Assembly (NCBI RefSeq): GCF_009866525.1
Contig: NZ_CM020866.1
Span: 1,229,407 to 1,293,406, forward strand
Reading direction: 5' to 3'
Source: Spiroplasma poulsonii
Lineage (GTDB): Bacteria; Bacillota_I; Bacilli_A; Mycoplasmatales; Mycoplasmataceae
Length of the DNA: 64,000 nt
Position 1 is the first letter of the stretch. Each line of letters begins with the position of its first letter. The translations under genes were made by a program, and so were the position numbers. Under the pieces are notes generated by a model. That model was not told the DNA's origin, did no database searches, and saw only the letters and a list, made by a program, of their open reading frames with translations. Shown here one piece after another: positions 56,908 to 64,000 of this stretch.

Positions 56908-58357
56908 TCATTTTACTTATTTGTTAGAAACACCTTATTGGTTATTACAAAATAGTAATGTTGGTAATAAATATCCCTTTGCAAAGAAATATGAGTTAGT
57001 TAATGAAATTAATCAAATTGGGACACGATATAGTGGTAAGACTATTTCAAATATTAAAATGTTTGGTGAATTATTAAAAATTAGTTTATTGATTAAAGAA
57101 CCAATTTGTATCATTGCTAGTATGTATTGGAGTAAAGATTTAAAAGATAGTGTATTTCAAAATATATGAAATATGTTAGATGAAAATAATATTCCTTATA
57201 CTATTAATTTATCTAATTTTACTTTTACTTTATCAAATGGGAGCAAAATATATTGTAAAGGTTTACATTCACCAAGTCGGAAAGAAAAATTAAAAGCTTT
57301 TGCTGATTTGAATAAATATAAATTAGTTATTGATTGAAGAGAAGAATGTGACCAATTTCAACAAAAAGATTTAAGTGATTTAGAGTTTGCTATTCGTGGT
57401 TATCAAAATAAAATAACAATTAATACATGTAATCCTGAGAGTTTAAAAAGATATATTGTTGGTTATTGTAATGAATTAATGCCTTTTGATGAACAAATAA
57501 TGCGTAGTAAATATGAACAAATTAATTATATTGAAAAATGAAATATGAAGATTATTATTCATTATTCTAGTTGAAGACTTAATTACGAATTACCACAAGA
57601 TAAAGTTAATGAACAATTAAGATTAGAACAATTAGATATTGAAAGAGCAAGAGTATGAAGTTGAGGATGCCGGAATACTAGTGGTTCAATCTTTGCAAGA
57701 TATATTGATATTATGCAAGCAACAGATATTATTCAACCAACTAAATTATTAGGTGGTGTTGACTTAGCAAACTCTACTAGTCCCAAAGGACATACAACAG
57801 CATCGAGCTTTTGAATATATAATTCATTTGATAAAAAAGCCTATAAAGTTGCTGAATATACACACTCAAATGCTACGCAACAATTTAAAGGACCATTAGA
57901 ACAAGTAAAAGATATTTTAGAGTTTTACAACAATCAATTAAACCAATATTTTAATTTAATACAACAAGGAATATCAATTAATGTTGATGATAGTGCTTAT
58001 GCAACATTAGAAAGTTTAAATAGAGAAAAATATAATTATACTTTTGGTCAATACATGAATTTTAAACCAGCACAAAAGCAGAAGTTTAAAATAAAACATC
58101 GTGTAGAAGCATTTACAATGTTAATAAATACTAATCAATTAAAATGATTATGAGAAAAATGTCCTGTAAGTAAAACCCAATATGAATTAATTCAATGAGA
58201 AGATAAACCCGATGTAAGAGAAGAACGAATGTTAGATTTATATGATGATACATTTGATAGTGATTTTTATGCTTTACACTTTGAATTAATACCAATGGTT
58301 AAACATAATAGTTCATCCGATTATAAATTATGACAACAAAGGGAGTGATTAACTTAA
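56900..58357 (+). CDS. prophage B large terminase subunit (485 aa)
   Basis: Walker A is GTRYSGKT at residues 41-48, and Walker B-like KLVIDWREECD follows near 141-151. The nuclease half begins LLGGVDLANSTS with the catalytic Asp and continues INVDDSAYAT. These are the packaging ATPase and RNase H-like nuclease of TerL. The protein is distinct from the prophage A terminase in length and motifs, which shows that two phage lineages are present. The stop shares an A with the next ATG (TTAATG). Confidence 0.85.
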
Positions 58358-58635
58358 TGAAAAAAGATATTTATGTAATACATGATGAACGTGTAATAAA
58401 TGCAAAAAGACCTTATATGTCTGTTTGTGGACAAGTTAAAAAAAGACTTTGTCAAGAATTAAAAAAAGATAATATAGCAATATGTAAATTAAATTTATAT
58501 AACGAATATATTAAGAAATATCAAAAAATTAAAGTATGTGTACAAGTTTTATCAAATGAACCAAATTTATTAACAGTAAATATTATTAATTATGCACTTA
58601 TTTTAAAATTAAAGGAGCAAAATAACAATGAATAA
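58357..58635 (+). CDS. prophage B small protein (92 aa)
   Basis: A basic protein with two Cys (SVCGQVKKRLC), beta strands near the N- and C-termini, and a Lys/Asn tail. The start at 58357 overlaps the terminase stop and follows GGGAG; the in-frame ATG at 58330 is less likely. It overlaps the portal gene by 8 bases. No family was recognised; it could be a head-completion or regulatory protein. Confidence 0.55.
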   Translation: MKKDIYVIHDERVINAKRPYMSVCGQVKKRLCQELKKDNIAICKLNLYNEYIKKYQKIKVCVQVLSNEPNLLTVNIINYALILKLKEQNNNE

Positions 58636-60019
58636 TACTTTCCCTAGTTTACCAAACTTAAATGATATTAATAGTGTTTTAAAATTTTATAATTATGATT
58701 GAACTATTAATTTAGCAAATATTATTGCTCGCCATCAAATGCGACTAGTAAATGGTAAAGATATTTTATTTAAGTCTCATCGTAAAGACATTTTAGAAAA
58801 ATTAAATTGATGATATGAAACTTATAAAATAAAAGAAAAATTAGATAAAAATGAATTAACAGCCAGTTTAATGGGTAAAACTATCTTTGGTTTATTAGAA
58901 ACTAGTGATGGCAATATTGATTTATGAATTAACCCATTTAACTTTACTTCAAGAGTAAGCAAAATAAATGAAATTGAACAAGGTGCTGATATTTGATTAA
59001 ATTATCATCAATCAGATAGTGGTTTTATTTTAAATTTAATTTGTACCAAAGATAAAATAATTATTAAAGGTTGACCAAAAAATAATGAAGTAGTTGTTGG
59101 GCAAAGTAAAACACAAATTAAAGATGATGTTAGACCTGTTTTAGTACAAGAATTTAAAAACAAATTAGGTATTGTCCCTTTTTGAGAAATGATTAATGAA
59201 CCTAATCCATTATTTTTATCAACTTCAACAACATTAAACCCATGGCCTACTATGGCAAATTGTTATAAATTACAATTTGATTTAGAAGATAGTTTTAATA
59301 TTAAATCAAAAGAAAGATGAGCAAATCGTACTCATTGATATGGGGTATTAGATGATGATTTAATGACTGCTTATAACAAAGGCAATAAAAAAGTATTACA
59401 AGATGCTTTTGATGATATTTTTATTCAATCAGGTCAATCAGCAGTAGATGGTCAATTATCACAATCTTTACAAGTAGTACAAGGTACACCAACCTTAGAA
59501 ACATATACCGAAGACGAAAAATCAATTATTGAACAAGTATATTTAGCATGTCATTTTTCTAGTCCTTTTGGTGATAAATCAGATAATGACCAAAATAAAA
59601 CACAATCTTTATTAACTAAAACCAAAGATTTAGAAAAACAAGCATATTTACAAGCATATCGTAAACAATATTATACAAAGATGTTTGATACTGTTTTAAA
59701 ATATTATGGTTTATGAGATGGTGTTGGTGAACGACCTTATGGTTTTGATTTTGTTAGTGCTAGTTTAGTTGACCAAATGCGACAAAATGAATTAATTACT
59801 GCTAGATTAGATAATGGCACAATGGAACCAATAAGAGCAATTACTGAATATGATAATATTGATGAATTAGAAGCAAACAAATATTTTGAAAAAATAGAAA
59901 AATGACAAGATAAAATGCAAACCAAAGAAATTGAACATAATAATAAATTACTAGAATATGATGAAACTGGTAATAATCAAAATGCCTTACAAGGTAGAAC
60001 AGAAATTAAGGAGAATTAA
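58628..60019 (+). CDS. prophage B portal protein (463 aa)
   Basis: The position after TerL, the size and the domain order (alpha/beta wing, central helices, C-terminal QAYRKQYYTKMFDTVLKYY helix) fit an SPP1-type or podovirus portal. DQNKTQSLLTKTKDLEKQAY and the Glu/Lys coiled tail (NKYFEKIEKWQDKMQTKEIE) follow. The gene starts inside the preceding stop region, and AAGGAG inside its end precedes the next gene. Confidence 0.7.
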
Positions 60020-60022
60020 CAA

Positions 60023-63000
60023 ATGAGTAGAATTAATCCCGGAGTTATCGAAGAATTAAGAAGACAAGCCCACGATACTTTAATAGATATCAGAGAAAAC
60101 ATAAAAGACAATCGTCATTGAATGGTATTTCCTTTTAATGTTTATAGTTCATATATCCCTGATACTGAAACAGGATGAAAACCTAATAATGCAAAACCAA
60201 GTGATTATGGTAGTTATTCACGCATATTTGATAATATGGAAAGTACTATTGCTCAATGACAAAATAGTTTAAAAATAGTACAAAAATATAAAGGTGAAGA
60301 AATTAATATATTAACGATTGATGATTTTAATAAACAGCCAATTAATTCAACTATATGAGCCAATAATGAAACACCTTTTGCTATAAAATTAAAAGATGAA
60401 AATAATAATGTTTATTGAAAATTAATTGATGGTGAAAATATTTATGATATTAATAGAATGCTAGAATACTTAAAGCAATATAAATTAAGTTATTTTATGA
60501 ATAATGATAATAAAGCAGATAATTTTTATACTAAAGAAGTTAAGGTTGGGAAATATTGAGATGCTTATATGATTGATGATAGAAGTTCAATTCAATTTGG
60601 TGAAGCTAAATTTGAACAAGTATTTACTCAACAATCAACTGAAAGACAATATACTTTATTAATTTTAGATGAAGATGTCAATAAATTAAATATTAATGAT
60701 TATTATAATTTTTATACTGTATTTAATGACCGTGGTTTAAATATTGGTGGGGGTAATATTAATTCTGCACCACAAGATAGACAATGATTATATCCATCTA
60801 ATGTTATTAATTATTATTCACCTTATGATGGTAGTTTTTTATGACAAGAAATTACATTTTCAAGTATTAATGACAAAATTAGTAATAGTGGTTTATCAGT
60901 AAGACAATTTATACAAACAAGTGCCCCAGGTGAAGGTTATTGTTTTCCTAAAATAACTTATGATGAAAAACTAAATAAAGGTATTGTTGAATTAGATGAA
61001 GTTTTATTAAAAGACCCGGGGGTTAGAGCAATGGCAGTTAAATTTTATGGTAATCCTATCTTTTTTGATATGCCTGTAATTGGTCGGCCAATTATTAAAG
61101 GTCAATTTAATAAAAAAGTTATGAATTCAAGAGATTTATTAATGTATAACATGTATCCTTGTCCACCCGACAAAGTTAATAATTATGCATCACCAGAAGT
61201 AAGCTGATATAACATTCAAGGTATTCAACCAACAATGATAACTGGTTATGAAGATTGAAAAAAAGATATGGAAAGTAGATATGATTTTTGAAAACAGAAA
61301 AATAGTGAGGGCATTGTTATAACCGACCCCACTACTACATCAGCAACTAATTCTAGTGTTGGTAGAAATATTCATAAAGAAGATAAAAACTCTAAATTTT
61401 ATTGATCTAAAGATTGAAAAATAACACCACCAAACAAAATAAAAGTAAATGGCGGTAATGTTGATAATATTATTAGTACTCAAGCATCATCATATTTTAG
61501 AAGAAAAGATGAATTTGGTAATACAGTAGGTCAAGTTCAAATTGAATATAGCAAAATGGGTTCATGTAATGTTTGAGATATTTTAAATATGAATAATTTT
61601 ATTAATCGCCAAGTTACCGTATTACCTTTAAACTATACTCAAAAATTAGTATTTAATCCTTTTACGATACCGGGCGGAGTTGGTAAGTTCTTAAACTTTA
61701 TTTCATTTGGTATTCCATGAGGTTGAGTAATTAACCAAGACGAAAAATCATGACCTAATTTTCAATGACTTAATGGTTTTATGAGTGCTAATATTTATAG
61801 TTTTTATAATGATGCCTTTTGGTCTGAAAAATCAAAAGGTAAGGGTTATTTACCATTTGAAATATTTAGAGAACAAGGGAACGACAAAGTTGGTGCTATA
61901 TTTGGTGCAAATGCTAATAGTTTAGGTTTTACTACTTTATTAACTGATAAAGTACAAGGTATTGTTTTAACTAAGGATGGTAAACCAACAAAAGAATTAG
62001 TTTATTCAACTTATAATTTAAAACAATTAAATGAAAAAACTAACCGAGTTTATTTAATTAATGAAAAAACCAAATCAGTTGACGCTCAAACACCAGTTAG
62101 TGATAGTGAAAAAGATAATGATTGCGAATTCTTACAAACACCAGATGGAACAAATTGTAGTTATATTATTGATATGTTTTCAATTCAAGCATTATATAAA
62201 GGTAATTTTGAAATCATCTTTTATGCAGATAATCCATATACTAATAATGAAGAAGATTACTTAAAATTATCAGTATGGAGTTTTAGAGGTAAAACAAAAA
62301 GTACATTAAATAATTATTTACGCGATATGACAACTAATTATAAAACTAGTTTCTTATTACCACATGACTATGAAATACCAACATTTAATTACCCAGAATA
62401 TGTCTTGCCACCAGTACCATATAACTATAAACCTTATACAAAAGATATCTGAGATGCTAAAACAGGACAAGCATTAAAAACTAAAATTACAGCACCACCA
62501 CAATGTAAACACTCAAATAATCCTAAAAGTTTTATTAATTTATTTGATAATACAACAGAATATAAAGGATATTATGAAATAGAAATTGATTTAAGACAAA
62601 TTGACCCAACAATTCAAAGTATAAGTAAATTTCAAGATTCTTATAAAACAATTGAAATAAGTAATCTTGACAATTTACAAGTTAGTTGTATTGAACCTGA
62701 TATAAAACATTTTATTCGTGATAGAAATGTTAATATTTTAGGAGGTTATTCTACTTGTGAATATAATTTTGGACCACTATCTGATGCAACTTTACACAAA
62801 AAGGGATTGCCACAAAAAGATAATGTTAATTTTGAAAGTACAAAAACTTTGTATACAGAGAATATAAAAGTAAATGATACTGAAACAATATATGTGACTG
62901 CATATACTAATGGATTATCTAGTGGAAATTATCAAAGTGAATATACTATTTCATGAAGAAACTGAGATATTAACTTTTTACTTCAAATAACAAAATTATC

Positions 63001-63238
63001 TGATAATGATAATAATAAAATTACAGAAACATATTTACAAGCATATTATACAAATGATATGAAATTAAAAATTAGATTTTCAAAAGTATTACTTGCTAAA
63101 TTATTAGGATATTGTTTAACAAATAATACTTCATTAGGTAATGATAAAGATATAACAATAGATGTAAATGCCTTAGGTGTTTTAAATATGATAAATAATA
63201 GTAATAATCCTGTTAAAATTACATTTACACCAAGATAA
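60023..63238 (+). CDS. prophage B large structural (tail or collar) protein (1071 aa)
   Basis: The largest gene of the window, open throughout. It is beta-rich with aromatic and Asn-rich repeats but no coiled tape-measure pattern. NRQVTVLPLNYTQKLVFNPF and GKFLNFISFGIPWGWVINQ look like a hydrophobic loop that could contact membrane, as in podovirus tail knobs. Near the end lies YTNGLSSGNYQSEYTISWRN. It holds the place of the 806-residue tail gene of prophage A but has no lipoprotein-like insert that I could see. Likely a tail-knob or receptor-binding protein. Confidence 0.6.
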
Positions 63239-63243
63239 AAGAA

Positions 63244-63268
63244 AAAGAGATTTAATATCTCTTTTTTA
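63244..63268. terminator. bidirectional terminator between prophage B tail and lipoprotein genes
   Basis: The stem AGAGAT/ATCTCT has A residues before it and TTTTTTA after it. The minus-strand lipoprotein stop lies at its edge. It is the counterpart of 42381-42418. Confidence 0.75.
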
Positions 63269-63784
63269 TTCTCCTTTAACTTTCACATTACCATCATTAT
63301 CAATAACTAATTTTGGTTCTGTTGTAGTTAAATTTCAACGATAAACAGATTTAAAATGAGTTCCTTTGTCTATTCTTCAAGGTCAGTTTGTCATTTTAGA
63401 TGGCTCATAATTAAACAAATCAACTTCATAATTTAAACTATAACGATATAAACCAATTTCACATCCTTCTTCTTCTTTTAAGTTTTTTTTGCCACGTTCA
63501 TTTATTTTTTCATTATTTAAAAAATTTGTTATATATCATTGTGTTTTACCTTTTCAAACCACATAATATCATTTGTTATCAACTTTATTAAATGGTTTTT
63601 CTTGTGGTGCTATTCATTCTAAATTATCTCTAATTTCTTGGTTGTTTGTTTTAATTTTGTTTTCTTGTTTTATTTTTGCTAATTCTTCAGGTGTATATTT
63701 TTGTGTTGTATTACAAGCAACTAAACTTGTTGTACTTGTTCCAATTAAAGTGATTGTTCCTAAAAGGCTTAATATTTTTTTCAT
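63266..63784 (-). CDS. prophage B lipoprotein (172 aa)
   Basis: The signal peptide and lipobox (GTITLIGTSTTSLVAC) are almost identical to those of the prophage A lipoprotein. So is EWIAPQEKPFNKVDNKWYYV at the start of the mature part, and the end HFKSVYRWNL also matches. The middle has diverged and is longer (KEEEGCEIGLYRYSLNYEVD). Conserved ends with a variable middle suggest diversifying selection or modular exchange. Confidence 0.85.
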
Positions 63785-63803
63785 TTGATTATTTCCTATT
63801 TTA

Positions 63804-64000
63804 TTATCAATTAAGTGAATCTATTGAAACAGTATAGTTAACATTTACATTATTAGTATAAACATTTTCATCAGCGGAAATGATTTTTGCGCTACTGTTA
63901 CTAATATTCTCAACGTTGATTTTTGTAATATCTAAGTCGGTATACATTTCTTTTAGTTTATTTTTAATTTGTTCTTTTGTTGGATTAGATAAATTTTCAG
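63804..64000 (-). CDS. C-terminal end of a surface lipoprotein-like protein (window edge)
   Basis: The last 65 residues are visible, reading TKEQIKNKLKEMYTDLDITK and ending VNVNYTVSIDSLNW. This helix-plus-strands module recurs in spiralin-type surface lipoproteins of Spiroplasma, and it resembles the C-terminal domain of the prophage A capsid protein in layout. It lies 20 bases upstream of the lipoprotein, the place taken by the RIP gene in prophage A, so it may be the cargo gene of prophage B. The N-terminal part is not in the window. Confidence 0.55.

Larger units (their letters stand above)
56509..64000. mobile_element. prophage B, tailed phage packaging and structural module (continues past the window)
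   Basis: Small terminase, large terminase, a small protein, portal and a 1071-residue structural gene run on the + strand with stop/start overlaps. The convergent lipoprotein and cargo gene on the - strand repeat the layout of prophage A. All frames are intact. Confidence 0.75.

Noticed and set aside
32758..63238. Prophages A and B as two halves of one phage split by the host segment
   Set aside because: Each has its own large terminase and its own portal with no visible likeness, so they are different phages.
1..64000. tRNA and rRNA genes
   Set aside because: No cloverleaf with a GGTTC-type T arm or conserved rRNA stretch was found on either strand by eye. A covariance scan would settle this.

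Overview
This window reads as chromosome of a Spiroplasma, most likely the citri/poulsonii clade. It is extremely AT-rich, and nearly every real gene uses UGA as tryptophan. Read with the standard code, most genes fall into short pieces; read with genetic code 4 they become continuous and recover complete family motifs. Ribosome-binding sites are AGGAGG-like, lipoproteins and secreted proteins carry mollicute signal peptides, and there are no cell-wall genes. I saw no tRNA, rRNA or CRISPR array.

Layout. (1) 1-32.1 kb is host chromosome in advanced decay: permeases, an SF1 helicase/nuclease with a partner gene, alpha/beta hydrolase, a CD-NTase-like nucleotidyltransferase, glycerophosphodiesterase, MFS transporter, ABC transporters and a GH85 glycosidase lipoprotein. 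Many carry in-frame TAA/TAG codons, homopolymer frameshifts or IS insertions. (2) About 32.7-46.8 kb is prophage A: RuvC-like nuclease, scaffold, major capsid, membrane protein, connector/appendage, holin-like protein, portal and tail on the + strand. On the - strand are a convergent lipoprotein/ribosome-inactivating-protein (RIP) toxin pair and a large terminase. (3) 46.9-56.3 kb is another host segment with an IS5, an IS30 and an ISLre2-type element, an MBL-fold hydrolase, an SSB-like protein, a permease and a second alpha/beta hydrolase. (4) 56.5-64.0 kb is prophage B, unfinished at the window edge: small and large terminase, portal, a 1071-residue structural protein, then a convergent lipoprotein and a second cargo gene.

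The two prophages are different phages (unrelated-looking terminases and portals) that share one layout: portal, large tail gene, bidirectional terminator, convergent lipoprotein, then a cargo gene transcribed toward the tail. In A the cargo is an intact RIP toxin with all recognisable active-site residues. The A tail gene and its convergent lipoprotein share a perfect 193-bp inverted repeat lying in frame in both. Inversion between the arms would swap their C-terminal halves. This and the prophage-borne RIP are the most interesting features here.

Eight copies of one IS5-family element (1067 bp when complete, -1 frameshift in the transposase, ATT/AAT target duplication) are nested in each other and in five host loci. 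Almost all phage genes are open from start to stop, whereas about half of the host genes are broken. This fits a symbiont under weak selection and heavy mobile-element load.
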